Part shown: positions 23,161 to 36,400 of the stretch, piece after piece
Layout of the letters: the number at the start of each line of letters is the position of its first letter
Numbering within the stretch: the first letter of the stretch is position 1
Source: Calvatia gigantea
Taxonomy: Eukaryota; Basidiomycota; Agaricomycetes; Agaricales; Lycoperdaceae
Reading direction: 5' to 3'
DNA length: 64,000 nt
Assembly: GCA_025093985.1 (NCBI GenBank)
Contig: JACAAK010000002.1
Span: 2,976,001-3,040,000 of the forward strand
The notes under the pieces: generated by a model
Told to the model about the DNA's origin: nothing
The model's database searches: none
What the model saw: the letters and a program-made list of their open reading frames with translations, nothing else
Position numbers and translations under genes: made by a program

Positions 23161-26100
23161 CTAGAACAAGAACCGAATCAGCTCAGCACACATTCCAATG
23201 AATTGCACCAAGCGCACTTTCGCAACCAACTCTCCTCGTTTGGGACCGCTGATTAACCAATCCCGGACCGTTTCTTCAATATTGTACCGCATGGCAAACT
23301 GCTGATTCTGGTCGTTCGCATTTGAACCCCAATGGAAGGAAGTGTCAATCCTGAGCTCTGCAGATATAGGTTCTCCTGCATATAGTGAGGACGATCCGGG
23401 GCTCGTGATGGTGCCAAATGGCGTTGATAAGATGTTGATGCGCGCAGTCGCCACGATCTACATGTTTGGACATAAGAATGGAGAGACACAGCACGTAATA
23501 GAGTCTGGCACACGCACTTGCACCTGAGGCACATCAACTGGTATTCTGATTTCTCGCCAATTTCGCTCAATGGCGTCAGAATGTTGATGTCGCGCTAAAA
23601 TCTGAAAAGAGAAACCCACGCTTCAGTGAATCATGATCGAGTGATTAGGGGAACTTGACTCGCCTCCTTCACTGTGGAGAGCTTTTCTCCGAGTTCAGTA
23701 TCTTGTAACATCTCGGGAACAATGAGTTCGCCTGTCACCCCATATAATTCAACCCACGAAGCGTCACTTCCGAGCGCTTCAACGAGATGGTTCACCAAGG
23801 GAGCATAGAGCTTCTTTGACTCATCATCCTCCAAAACAGCTCCGACTTCTCGCTCGATTAGATCTTTCACTTCTGTCAGAATGTCAGACGGACCCTGAAG
23901 TTAACAGCTATGCCCCACATACCAGCGCGAAGAAGGCGATATTTGATCACAAGGGTCAGGGATTCCTGTACTAAACGAGGTGAGTGACTCAGTCTTACAA
24001 ATATAAGTGGACATACCAGGGCCTGAGATAGAATCGATGGAAAAAAGGAAGTTTGCGGGCTGCAACGGCGTTACGGTCTGTGTCGAGTCGGTCTTGTGAA
24101 CCAGGTCAAGATAAAGAAACACTCACAACGATCCTTGGCTTTGTTGATGGCGAGGTAATTGTCACACCATCAATACCGCCTGGTGGCATTTCTAGTTTAG
24201 CCGACGCAATCCGAACGTGCTGGTGGCTCGTCGTGGAAATTGTGAACCTGGAAATCAATCTACCACAAAAGAACTTAGGGGACGTGAACTGAATCCCACA
24301 TCATCAACTGACTTTGGTCCCCTGAAGAAGTCCTGAACATTGACCGATATCGGCAGGGTCGTGAATAGAACCCGCTTCAAGGTCAATCTGCGTTCCAGTG
24401 TTGGCTGTTGCACTGTCACATATTCCGCTTCAATACTGATTTTCTAGAATGGTTCACATATGGTGAATACTAAAACATTTTTTCCGAAGAATTGGGACAT
24501 ACCAAATCATGCATTGTAGGCAAGTCGGAGTGAGGAAGGACAATAGAATATTCTTTCTCTCCATGAAGGTCATGCAATATCAGACCGCCCTCGCCATTCT
24601 CTAACTTGAGACCTTCATCTAGATAAAATAGACATCGGTCAGTGTTCAAGTGTCCCAGAAATATTTCTTGAACTCTACCTTCGGCGCGAGCTTCGGAGTA
24701 TTTCCAGGTTGTATTTGGGCATACTAGATGCAGCTTCATATGCTCAACCGCGTTCCTCCCGGTCAAAATCGTGACCAGTATCTTTGGTGGTTTACCAAGT
24801 TCAACTGTATTTGGGTGAGCAACCTCAGGACCAGGATAATGGTGATTTCCTACTTTGAGTTGATTGATCCACAGTGACGCCCAAAGCACGGACGTCTTCT
24901 GGTACGCGGATCACTGTATTAGATCGCTTGCTTGGCCTTGATGTTTTGGTACTGGTCCTTCGGTGGTCCCATTGGAAAACAAGTTGCCCAATGCGGACCT
25001 CTGTGGTTTGAACCAAGTATTTACCCTCGGAAATAGCCTGGGCAGGAATTAGTAAATATGTTGAACGCCTTACGGAATGGTAATCACAGGACAGAAGAGT
25101 CGCAACAAATTTTGGCCGGGAGTAAGATTAGCAGAGGGCGCTGTCAGCTTGTACCTCTCGGATTCACGGCCGGCGACCGTGACCGTAACATTGTCGATTG
25201 TCCAGTCCTGGTATTCGCCAGTTAAAGTAGTCCCCCCACTGGATCCGAGATACTTACGCAAGGTAGTTTATTCACGATGCGCAAATCAGTGTAAATACCG
25301 TCCTGGGTCTCTGCTAGTTCTGCGTCTGGTAAGACTTCAAGAGAGAAAATTTGGTGCTCGGGCAGAACAATCTCTGTCTTTCTTTGAGTTCGAGTTGGAC
25401 TCTTGTATTGCTCGAACTCACCAGATTCTAAATTGTTCGCAGTTTCTGTCAAGGAAGCTACTAGTCGAGAAATATACCCAAGCTTGTCATCTTCATGCAG
25501 AAGTAGTTCACTGCCTTGATGCTCAATGAAGCTTCTTAGATACGAGAGGACATTGTGTATCCATTCATTGTCTCTCGGCCGACCCATCCTGGCGTGCGTG
25601 TCCAGCGCTTGCGAAAGCATGTAGGACTCCAAACCAGTCCACGTATGCGGAGCATAATGCGCGGGAAGTGAACTGTAGGTCGTGAGGGCCGGCGTGTATT
25701 GTTCGCGATGTCTACAATGAGATGAGCCGCGCTGCTTCTCGTGAGGGACTAGACAACGGACAGGTCAAGGGCAGCTAAACTCCCATGGAGTTTCAGGGCA
25801 GATTTTCTCCGGCCGGCTTTGGTATACATGGAGATCGCGCGATTGGTAACATCAGTGTATGTCTTATAAAAGGCTTCGCGGTCATGTATAGCTTCTAGCA
25901 GGTCCTTATTGCTGATGGATGCTCCCGGGTTGGCTTCAGACACCATGGATTTGGCGGATGAATTCATAGAGAACGGTGGCCATCCTGGCAGGTGCCCGAC
26001 ATGGGCACCGATTTCATCGAGCTGCAGGAGTACATTAGATATCATTCTGAGTAACACAGACCAGAGACGGTTTTACCTGATGCCGGGCAATTTCATACAG

Positions 26101-27516
26101 TTCCCCCTTACTTGCATAAAGAGAGACTGGTTTGCTTCCGTCGGTCGTCGGGGGAAACCAGACGTCATATTGTTGGGCGACGCTCAAGGACGAAGAATAT
26201 ATCCAGGATTCGATGAAAAACAATGGGAGGGTATTCTAACAGCACGGAGGGGTCAGGAGTGTCAAGAAGGACTGGAAAAGGCAGGTACCCACAGTGGTCG
26301 TCCGAAGTCGCTGACTGAACCGGGCTAGAAAGTCCGATACACTAGCGGTAATATCGCTTGTGCGTCCCAGTTTTGCCATAAGCTCGCATTGTCTTCCGAG
26401 GAGAAAAGTTCTGAAGTCGAATACAGAAATGGTGTTTGCGAGAATGAGATCACGGTAGGGCTTCTTTGTGACGGACAACAGGGGCAATGTATCATCCTCC
26501 GGACCAACATTAATGAGAGCACCGAACCACGAGAAATCCCTGGCTCTCCAGATGCGATCGAATGATTCTTCTAGCTCATCGAATTGTTCCAGGGCATCGT
26601 CCAGGAGGTTCATCCCCTCAAAAGAACTCGCCAAACTTTCCTAACCTTAGTAAGTCAAGAGCGCTCTGAACGAAGCGGGCAACTTACTTTAAGGATGAAG
26701 AATGTGCAGAAATTCCAGCCCGGCATTTGTTGTTGACATTCAGAACGTCGGATCTCTTCTTCCCTCTGGATAACGGCAGCATCGAAAGCGACCATGAGGC
26801 CCTCCTTCACTTTGTTCCCAAACTCGCCCCAGGCCAGCGGACTATCATTTGCCGTTGACCAAGTAACTTGTATGCACCTAAAATCTGCATTAGGTCTCTA
26901 TGGAGAAGCGAAATTAGCACAACAAACCGATCACGTTTGTCCTGATTAAAGTCCGTCTTCAGTTTATCAAGCACCGACCCCTTGAGCTGGAAGAGCTTTC
27001 CGCCACTAGGAGCAGGCGTATCGCCTTTCACGAGATGGAGAATGAGCCACTCCTGGTTCTTGCGGGTGACTACCGTGCTGTGCCAATCCTTCACCTGCTT
27101 CTTGACGGTGGTTCTATAGGCCTCCAAATCACCCGGCTGTTGTTCGCGTCAATACTGATTCTTCGCGTTACGAGTGTTGGAGAGGGTACCTCGCAGGTGA
27201 CAACATAGATATGTAGCAGCGGCCTCTCCAACAATGTCATGGGTATCTGAGAGACGTGTTCATCCCGCACACTCTCAAACGGTACAAGCTTGACGTCAAG
27301 CTCTTGGATTGTCAAGATATTAGGCCGAGAGGCAGGTTTCCAATGGATGTTGCGCAGAGGGAATTGGGCCTTGAGTGCACCCTGGATTTGCCTCCATGCT
27401 CCGGTCAGAAGAAAGGAAGCAGCTGTGGTATAAGACACAATGGCGCGATTTTCTGCCATCCTGGAGGAGTGTCGGAACGTACTTAAGTTTAAGTATCGCA
27501 CTGCTGCAGTCGTCAT
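23161..27516 (-). CDS. TRS130: TRAPP-II complex subunit TRS130 (TRAPPC10)
   Basis: Large multi-exon gene for a subunit specific to the TRAPP-II tether and Ypt31/32 (Rab11) exchange factor at the late Golgi. N-terminal signatures: AENRAIVSYTTAASF, FPLRNIHWKPASRPNI, LTIQELDVKLVPFESVRDE and TLLERPLLHIYVVTCE. After an intron come YRTTVKKQVKDWHSTVV, RKNQEWLILHLVKGD, FQLKGSVLDKLKTDFN and DKRDR joined to CIQVTW. Middle blocks are WNFCTFFILK, LEQFDELEESFDRIW and FDFRTFLLGRQCELM. Beta-rich C-terminal segments run to TAG at 23161-23163. ATG at 27514-27516 is the first in frame; a second at 27457-27459 (MAENRAIV) is possible. Size and domain order fit the family. Confidence 0.9.
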
Positions 27517-27597
27517 TGTATTGACCGTGGGAAACTTGATATCAAAAGTTCTGGATGGACGGACAAAGTTGCAGAGATCTAAGTAATCCGACCAGCA
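27517..27597. promoter_or_regulatory. 81-bp bidirectional promoter of TRS130 and RRP3
   Basis: Start codons of TRS130 (minus) and RRP3 (plus) are only 81 bp apart and point away from each other. Both promoters and 5' leaders must be packed here or overlap the coding regions. Confidence 0.65.
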
Positions 27598-29159
27598 ATG
27601 CCATCGCCAGCGGAGGCCAGTACGTCAACATCCCCAGCACCCCCAGCCACCTTTGAATCCCTAGGACTCATAAAACCCCTCCTGGAGGCTCTCGAACAAC
27701 TCAACTTCACAACACCGACGGAAATCCAAGCTGAGGCTCTGCCGCATGCTCTAGAGGGTCGAGACATCATCGGTGTTGCCGCTACTGGTTCAGGAAAAAC
27801 TGCAGCATTCGGGCTACCTATTCTGCAAAAATTATGGGAGGAACCAAAAGGTCTCTTTGCATGTGTTCTCGCTCCCACTCGCGAGCTCGCATACCAAATA
27901 GCACAACAGATTGAAGCTTTGGGGTCATCCATGGGTGCTCGTTGTGTGGTCATTGTTGGAGGAATGGATATGCCTACGCAAGCCATTGCACTAGCAAAAC
28001 GACCTCACATCGTTGTTGCTACACCCGGACGCCTGATGGATCACCTAGAGAAAACGAAGGGCTTCAACTTGCGGAGCATCAAATTTTTGGTACGAGTTCT
28101 TGTTCGACGGGATGAGCACTACTTATGGGTTCTAGGTTCTAGATGAAGCTGACCGTTTATTGGATATGGACTTTGGGCCCAGCATTGACAAAATTCTGAA
28201 ACTCATACCAAAAGAACGCACGACGTACCTCTTCTCAGCTACAATGACTTCAAAGGTAGCTAAATTGCAAAGAGCTAGTTTAGTGAATCCTGTCCGCGTT
28301 GAAGTCTCTACCAAGTATGTTAACTCGACCTTGAAATCCAGAAAATAGCTGATCACTTGTAACCAGATACCAAACTGTCTCCACCCTTCTTCAGTATTAC
28401 CTCCTCATGCCCCTAAAAGATAAAGACGCCTACCTCGTTTACTTGGCCAACACACTAGCACAAAACTCCATCATGATATTCACTCGTACAGTCCATGATA
28501 CGGCTCGGTATGCATAGTAAAGCTTATCTCGGATGTTATATCTTATTTGCTCGCAGGTTGTCAATAATCCTACGGACGTTAGGGTTTCCAGCTGTGCCGC
28601 TGCATGGTCAGCTATCACAAAGCCAACGATTAGGTGCCCTAGGAAAGTTTAAGAGCGGAGGACGGAAGGTCCTAGTAGCAACTGACGTTGCAAGTCGGTA
28701 TGTTACAAATCCACAGGTATTTCCTTTCCATGCAAATAATAGTTCGTATCTAGGGGCTTGGATATTCCCTCCGTCGATGCCGTGATCAACTTCGACATCC
28801 CGACACATTCAAAAGACTATATCCATCGTGTAGGCCGAACGGCCCGTGCCGGGCGAGCAGGAAAGTCGATAACACTCGTGACACAATACGACGTCGAGCT
28901 TGTTCAACGGATAGAGCACGTTACCGGGAAGAAAATGGAGCTATGGCCGACGGACGATGAGGAAATCGCATTGTTAAAGGAACGCGTGAATGAGGCGGGG
29001 CGCGTGGCTATTGCTGAGTTGAGGGAACAGGCTATGAATGGCAATAAAGGAGGACGGAAGCGGAGAAGGGAGGGTGGTGGTGGAAGGGATGATCAGGATA
29101 GAGATGATGATGTTGTGGAGGCGGGCATGCCGGTAAAAAAGAAGAAAGGGAGACGATGA
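27598..29159 (+). CDS. RRP3: DEAD-box RNA helicase RRP3 / DDX47
   Basis: All DEAD-box motifs are present. Q motif: [20 protein letters not shown] with [10 protein letters not shown]. Motif I: ATGSGKT. Ia: PTRELAYQI. Ib: [87 protein letters not shown] and [16 protein letters not shown]. The GARAG-type ending and a C-terminal basic tail (KKKKGRR) fit the nucleolar Rrp3/DDX47 group, which acts in 18S rRNA maturation. Five exons join cleanly, for example TTTTTG to GTTCTAGATG for the DEAD box. About 455 residues. Confidence 0.93.
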
Positions 29160-29225
29160 CCATAAATGGGTGTGTTTCTACAGACTTGTGGTGTTCTATA
29201 TGTAATAAAACTCAGAACTTCACCC

Positions 29226-30266
29226 TTATCTCATGAACATTAAATCGGATCGTAAAACATATTTCGTGCCATTTTTGACAGGAGATCCTTCATGCAACAT
29301 GCATTCTTGGCCATGTCTAAATATCGCTCGTTAACCCAGATTACAGCTCACGAGCAGGTGTAACTTACCGGTGTAGGAGTGCAGTGCCACGATTCAAGGG
29401 GGGCACGATCTCTTCACGAGGTTCCCCTCTCTCCTCCTTGTAGAAGATTGTCTGCGGTAGAAACTCGAAAGTAAGATCGGTGTTATACATTTAGATTCTG
29501 AAGGTCGGTTGATTTACCTCGCCACCCTCAACACCGTCCTCCACACCAGTCAAATAAATCAGCAAAGTCCACTCCGACTTGGCTCCAGTCAACGGGTCTC
29601 GGACAGAATCATCGTAATGTGGTCTTATAGTCATAAGTCGCCGTGAAATCAGACCCGATTCAGAGCCGACATGAACCCACCCAAAATACTGTCCCGGGTC
29701 ATACTTGTACACTCTGATATTCGAATTAAAGGAATGTGGATACCGCGGTATATCCGTGTTCACTTTCTTCGCGGATGTAGGATACGGAAATGATGGTAGA
29801 TGCGGTGTGAGGGCATTTTGCAACTTCCGAGCGAAATCGAGGGATGTCACTGAGAACCTATCTATCCCAGGAACCAGCACTCAGCACTTGTGCAAAATCT
29901 GAATGCTGTTTGCATACGCCCGACGTACAATTGACACGTTCTGCCTCCCCTTTCTTCTTGGGTGGTGTCAGCTCAAACGGTAGATTGTCAATGAACTTTG
30001 TATAGGCTTTGCATTCCGCCGGAGAGAGAAATTCCTAATGGTTGAATCCTTTAGTAAAGGGTCAGAGGTCCTAGGCGATTGGGGGGGGGGCAGCAGCCTA
30101 CATCGATGACTAGAATTTGGTCTTCAAGGATCGTTCGGCAGGCAAGCTCCTCCTTCAGAGATATTTCAGGAAAGATGACCGGTGGTGTTTGTTGCACAGT
30201 GGGTGCCTTACTAGCTGCGTTAGCAGAAGATGTTGCTTTAGTTGTTGCTGCTTTCTTCTTAACCAT
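29226..30266 (-). CDS. prolyl 4-hydroxylase-like 2OG-Fe(II) dioxygenase
   Basis: The N-terminus is a short Lys/Ala-rich stretch (MVKKKAATTKA), then FPEISLKEELACRTILEDQI. Next come EFLSPAECKAYTKFIDNLPF and NSNIRVYKYDPGQYFGWVH. The iron site RPHYDDS (HxD) is followed by SEWTLLIYLTGVEDGVEGGE. After splicing come a TIFYKEERGE-like strand and HRHGQECMLHEGSPVKNG, with the distal His and the basic residue for 2-oxoglutarate in GTKYVLRSD. It ends LMFMR, TAA at 29226-29228. The last intron sits after ALLH. No signal peptide, so a nuclear or cytosolic protein is likely. A run of ten G/C at 30081-30090 lies in the first intron next to its donor. Substrate unknown. Confidence 0.87.
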
Positions 30267-30441
30267 GGTTTTACTGCTCAGAAAGACAGGGACTGCGAGG
30301 GGTTAAAGGATAAGATCCAACAGGGAATGTGTGATCCCAAGCGCTTGCGGGTCACGACCCTGGTGATGAATCATGATCCAAGTAACTTAACTTGGGTTTT
30401 GGCACGCAATTTACTATTACTAGGTACGTTGTCAGCCATCC

Positions 30442-31993
30442 TCATTTTGTTTTCCTAGTACTACCCTGGGCAGCTGGGGTCCCATCCACAGAGAAGCCGT
30501 TTGGATAACCGAACCAAACGCCAGCCAACAGCAACGCATTCCCTACCAAAAGTACACCAGATGACAAATTGGTGGAGGGGTACACATTCCAAGCATATTC
30601 AATGGCCAGTAAAAGACCAAGCCTATCAAATATCCCTCGTCAGAAGGAAAGTCCAGAGGCTGACGTTGACACTCACTTCAAGGCAACAGGGTACCGAGTC
30701 CGCCAAGCCAGGAAGGGTATCTGCATTGCATACCAAGAGTAGAACTGGTAGTGCAACGACCGCGCAAAGAGGATACCAATTAAATTTGAGGTGAACAGAA
30801 TGGTAGCCACGTCTGATATCAAGTAATGAGTCAAACGTCCGTTTCACGAGCAGGTCAGGCAAAGCTTACAATCAGGCGTAACAGGAACAAGACCGGCAGG
30901 TTGAAGAGGTCGTCGAAGCCCTCGATCCAACACCTTCCAAACGCTCCCATCAGGTTTACACCATTTGAACAACCCGAACGCAAACAACACAGAAATGTGC
31001 CCTAGAAGGAGGCTAAGAGCGAACTTCGGACTCAAGAAGGTAGACTCGTCGATGAATCTCCAATTGACCGTCCATTTGTATAAGAAGACCCGTCCTAGGT
31101 CGAATGCGCCCTTCAGGTATCCCCAAGGGTCCGCCAAAAGGAAAAGGGATGCAAGCAACGCTTGGACGGCGACGGTTGTGAATAAGTATCGAAGTGTTGT
31201 TGCAAGACCTTTGCGTTTGATGGTGATGACCAGAATTCCTGGAAGATACAACAAGATTGACATCTTCACGGATAGTGCACCACTATCAATCATCGTTAGC
31301 CAGAAGGATAAATTGAGGCACCCCAAAGGACTTGCCTGAACAGAAGAACCCCAGTATCGTCAAGATTATACTGGTGCGCCAAAACTGCCAAGCTCATAAG
31401 GAATACCGCCCAGCAGTCATTGAAGAGCCTAAGCACAAAAATAGAGTGCAGACGTTTGCTGAGCGGGAGTAACAAAACGACCCAGTTCGGGACGTTCCCC
31501 GCTTTCCGATATATCCCACAAGTCGCTGTGAGTATGAGGATGTATAGAATGCCATAAACATGTTGGGCAAGACGAATGTCGCGCCCAGAGTTTGTCAGAT
31601 TATATAGGTACTCGTGAATTCGTACGTGGCCGGCAGGATACCTGGGGGAGAATGAGAGGGCAAGATTTGGGCTGTCTGGAAGAGTGCGCACACTAAAGGC
31701 CCAGTTGGCCCAGAGATTAGGGTATAGTTGTACTGTCCTTTGATATACAGCTCCGTCTGAGCCATGTAAGTTTCCCAGTCAATTTCCGTATCTGAAGATG
31801 TCATGATCGCAACGTGTCGTTGCACAGAAAAGGGTGAAAGCTCACAGGAAATGACTTTGATTATGAGCTCTGTCAATACTGCATCGCCGATTATGACCAG
31901 AACCGCTAATGTCCAAAAGTACCGCGGGTCGAAAAGGAGAGATTTTATGAGGGCAAGCACCTTGAGGGTGACAGTGGACGAGTTGCGAGCCAT
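30442..31993 (-). CDS. ALG3: Dol-P-Man:Man5GlcNAc2-PP-dolichol alpha-1,3-mannosyltransferase
   Basis: Polytopic ER membrane enzyme that adds the sixth mannose on the lumenal side. Signatures: [91 protein letters not shown] and [14 protein letters not shown]. Later come [34 protein letters not shown] and [16 protein letters not shown]. At least eight hydrophobic spans are visible. The final exon ends in GSTRKTK, TGA at 30442-30444. ATG at 31991-31993. Downstream of the phosducin-like gene on the same strand. Confidence 0.93.
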
Positions 31994-32185
31994 ACGTGGG
32001 AATTCAAACCAGGTACTTTTAATGACATCACGATCATTTACCCCGTATGGTTATTCAGTGATATCTGATTTGAAGTCCTCCGGCCCAAATTATAAGTAAG
32101 TAAAGATTCTTATGCACGATGTGGAACCTTCAGTTCCATCCAAGCAAATTCAATTACTCCTGTCCTTAACTTCTACGCGAAATAA

Positions 32186-33145
32186 CTACAAATCAAATTC
32201 GAAATCCGAATCTGGATCGTCCCTCGAAGACCTAATGTTCTTCTGAATTTTGGCATTGGTTTTGGTTACGTTCGACCGCATCCTGGAAGACGTCTCGTCA
32301 TCTTCATCCTCGCTTTCATCCTTTTCACGGCGACTGCCAGGGGGCGGTCGCTCCGGAGGATCGATGGCACCCGACACCAACAGCATCGCTTCGAGCTCTA
32401 AGCAACAAGAGTTCAGGAGCACGAGCCTGAAGCTGTAGAGTACACATACCCTCGGTTCGACGTTCTCTATCAGCACCCCATGCGATAATCTGATTTCGAA
32501 TGTCCCCTTTGCGATAAATAATTAACATCGGGATTCGTGAGTCTGGAAGATTTGGTATGCATTTGTCGCCAACTATGGATACGAATTTCGACTGCGGGTA
32601 CTTCTGGGCAAGCGTCCGGACTTGTTGAAACGCCCGGTCACTCCGGGGAATGCTGTAGGAGTTGAGAGGGGACTGAACTAGTGGGGTCTATCTTGCCTAC
32701 TCACCCATCCTTGTATAGGAAACAGATAACACCAGTTCCTTTCTCCGTATCATCACCCTGCTCGTCGGCTTTACTTGCGTCAGTAACTTCTCTCGTGTAA
32801 TCGTCGCGACCGATGGGGTACACTCGTCCGAAACGGGCACGTTGGGCTTCTTTCTTCTCCTCCTCTACTCTTTTCTCATGGTACTCCCGGATTCTACGTT
32901 CCGTCTCGTCGTCTTTAGCTTCTTCCTCCAGTTCCAGGAGTTCGACATCGTCAAGATCGTCGAGACGTTCTTTCAGAGTTGGTGACGCAGGAGGAGATGG
33001 TGTTGGTGGTGTCTTTGGTCGGGGAGGCAAGATTCCGTGCTTGCGGAGGGCGTCGTTACTGATATTAATTAATTAATACCTGCACTGGAAGAGAACGAAT
33101 GGGCGCCACCTACAATTCAGTATCTTCGTCAGGGTTGATCGACAT
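32186..33145 (-). CDS. phosducin-like protein, thioredoxin fold (PLP1/PLP2 type)
   Basis: Spliced start MSINPDEDTEFNDALRKHGI, then LPPRPKTPPTPSPPASPTLK. An acidic helix (LDDVELLELEEEAKDD) and a long charged helix (RRIREYHEKRVEEEKKEAQR) follow. The thioredoxin-like domain reads GVICFLYKDG, QKYPQSKFVSIVGDKCIPNL and SRIPMLIIYRKGDIRNQIIA. The tail is acidic/Ser-rich and ends DSDFEFDL. Phosducin-like proteins of this group help CCT fold tubulin, actin and other clients; I cannot separate the PLP1 and PLP2 groups with certainty. Its first intron (33070-33128 region) has a TTAATTAATTAA stretch before the acceptor. Head-to-head with Dicer, 285 bp between ATGs. Confidence 0.85.
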
Positions 33146-33430
33146 GATTGATTAGATGGGTTACGACCAGGTATGTTTTGAGGTGCAGAGGGAATAGTTT
33201 GGACTACTCGGAACGAAACTCGCCCGAAGATCTGGCAGAATATATACTTATAAGTGGTTTAGCACATGGCCTGCGCAACCTGCGGATTGATTCAAGGATT
33301 GAGTGTTAATGGGGACACGTGATCCTACGCGTCGGGCGTTTCACCGCTTCTTTCCGTTTATTCCTGCACTAACGTTTCCTGGTTGACTGTCACTCAGTAC
33401 TCAGCGCTCTCCGCAGTTTCAAGCAATGCA

Positions 33431-36400
33431 ATGCTAGCGACGCTGCGATCCAACATTTCAAATCAACATACAAACCCGATGGCAACCACTGATCTTGTTT
33501 CGGACACCGTTGCGCAGGACCTACGACCCAGAAAGTATCAAGAAGAGATATTTGAACGCGCTCAGAAAGGTACTTGGCGTACTTGACCACTTGAGCAGAA
33601 GATAAACGGGTGAAAACAGAGAATGTAATTGCTGCCCTCAACACCGGGTCCGGCAAAACCCTCATTGGGCTCCTCCTCATCAAATGGATCTCGACCCTGG
33701 AAGCCTCCAGGAACAAGCTGATTATCTTCCTCGTCCCGAGGGTTGCGCTGGTTGAACAACAGGCCAACTACCTCTGCAATAATACACCACTGCGTATACA
33801 AAGACTCCATGGAGCTCTTGACATCGAGCTGAGCGATCGGATGCGATGGAAGATGCGGCTGGAGCGTTGTGATGTGATTGTCATGACGCGTATGCTCACT
33901 TGAACGGATTGTCACTTCGAAACTGATATTTTCACTCTTTCTTTAATAGCACAAATCCTCGTCAATCTGATTACCCATTCGCTTTGGAGTTTACGACGTG
34001 TTGCGCTCCTGGTCTTCGATGAATGCCACCATACACGCAAAAACCATCCATACAATACCATCATGCGCGAGTATTCGCACATCAAGGCGATGGAAGAAAG
34101 ACCTAGAGTTTTTGGAATGACCGCTTCACCTATCTGGAATACGAAGGATCCTGTTGGCTCCCTGCTTGCATTAGAGGCAAACATGGATTCGACCATTATC
34201 AGCGTCCGAGAGCATGTCGAGGAACTAGCAGCCCATGCTCCCAAACCCTCTGAGGCAAGCATTTAATACCTCGTAACACAACGCGACATAACCTTTCCCA
34301 ATAGCTTATTAAATTATACCCCATTCCTCCGGAGGTTTACGACTTTCACGAGCCTAATCTGTTTCAATGTCTATCCGTAATGTCTTCCGTGACCTGGGAC
34401 CGCCTTGACGTGCCGTGGTCTAACCTGGTCATGAGACATGAGATGACATTCTATAACCTAGGGCCATATTGTGCATCCCTCTATCTCTTTCTCGAGGTCC
34501 GGCATGCTCTCAAACACGTGCAGTCCAACCTGTACGCCACTGAAGGCGTACCAATGGAAACGGCGGAGTTCATATCTACATCAAAGACCACAGCCAAGGT
34601 CTTGCCAGACGAAGTAATTCTCGTACGAGATATTCTCGCCGACTTTGAAGGCTTTTTTTGGACTTCGGAGGACCTAAACGTCGTCCCTGTTCCAGTGCCC
34701 GCTGCATGGTGTTCCCCGAAGCTCAACACCCTCAAGGACATCTTGCTCGAATTCTTCACTGACGACTTCCAGGTCATAATCTTCGTTGAACAACGCCAAG
34801 TCGCATCATGCCTCTCAAAGGTCCTTCCAGCTATGCCGGAACTCAAAGGCAAGATTCGGTCCGCTCACCTTGTCGGGCAGGGTGTCAATAGCGAAGGAGT
34901 ATCTAAGACGACGGACTTGTACCATGGTGACGCTATCCAAGCGTTCAGGAAAGGATGACGTCAATGTTCGTGAGTAATTTTTTTCCATAAGCCTTTCTTT
35001 TTGCGCGGATTGTTGAGCTGAGTTGAGGAATAAGTTATCGCAACGTCTGTCGCTGAGGAAGGTCTCGATTTTCCCGTACGTTCTTCCTTCTTGGATGACC
35101 ATATTTTTCCTTAAAACCCTACCACAGGCTTGTGATCTTGTAATTCGATTTGATCCATTCAGACATATGATTGGATACGTACAATCTCGTGGGCGGGCCA
35201 GAAACGCCGCCTCGAGTTTTGTGGTTATGATCAGGGAAGACGACCAGGACATTTTTAACCTCTACCAATCACTTCAAGCCAAAGAACCTGAAATTAACAA
35301 AGCGTATCAAGGTCGCCAACGCGCGCGAGCCATCCCATCCCCACAAGAAGAAGATGAAGAAGATGAGGATGACTTAGACCCTTCGGACTTGACGGGGCGG
35401 GAACGATACGTTGTTCCGTCAACCGGCGCAGTTCTTACGTACGACAATGCCATTGGGCTGTTGAGCTATCTGTGTGCTCTTATACCCTGCGATGCCTACA
35501 CGCCCGCACACAAACCGAAATACATCGAAGACTTCCAGTCTACAGTCAAACTCCCACTCAGTATTCCTTTACCCCCCGAACAACTCACATACACCGGCCC
35601 TCTCAAACATTCGAAGAAAGAGGCAAAACGTGCTGTGGCGTTCCTGGCAGTCAAACGTCTCCATGAGTTGGATGTTTTTGACGATTACCTCTTACCAACC
35701 GCGGGGAAGACTTTCGGGGAGGAAGAAAAAGTTGACGCTCGATCCCCCCTGAAAGTGAAGGTTTCGCCGGTTACGCTTAGTGTTGACGTCAAATTTCCCT
35801 GGACGATCGGAGAGAAGCTTTGGTTGCACCCTCTGTATATCAAGGGAGAACCCACTGCGGGTCTGATCACTGGAACGCCCCTGCCGTTCGTTGAGCTGCA
35901 TTCTGACGTCTCGCTCTGGCTTGGTCGACCCCGACCGTTACTACCCGAAGAGGCGGAGATGGAGCAAAGGGAGGAAATGCATGAATACACCAAGCGAGGG
36001 ATTTTTTATCGTGTTACGGGGAGTCCTTTGGCCAATCGTCTTAGCGCATTTCTCGTGCCGCTCACTGAGGAGTACAAAATCGATTTCGGTAAGATAAAGC
36101 GCGTCATCGATAACCCGAAAGGCATTATGAACTGGAACGAAATCAGTGAAGTACACTACGGGAATCTTCTTGTCCTCAACAAACACGAGCACGGCCGAAC
36201 AAGGGTCTTACAGCGGATTAGATGCGACCTCTCGCCGATGTCTACTCCACCAGCTGGGACTGAAGAGGCCAGTGCTTCAACATACCACGAATACTGGACC
36301 AATAGATGGGTTCGCAAACATTTGCATTTCGAGGTACCGAAAGACGGTCCGCTGCTGGAAGCTCCTCGATTGGCGAAGCACGTTATACACCGGTACTCCC

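Noticed and set aside
33568..33596. A 29-nt intron in Dicer between AQK and DKRVKTEN
   Set aside because: A 52-nt intron with a later acceptor gives AQKENVIAAL, the expected family sequence, with an ordinary intron length.
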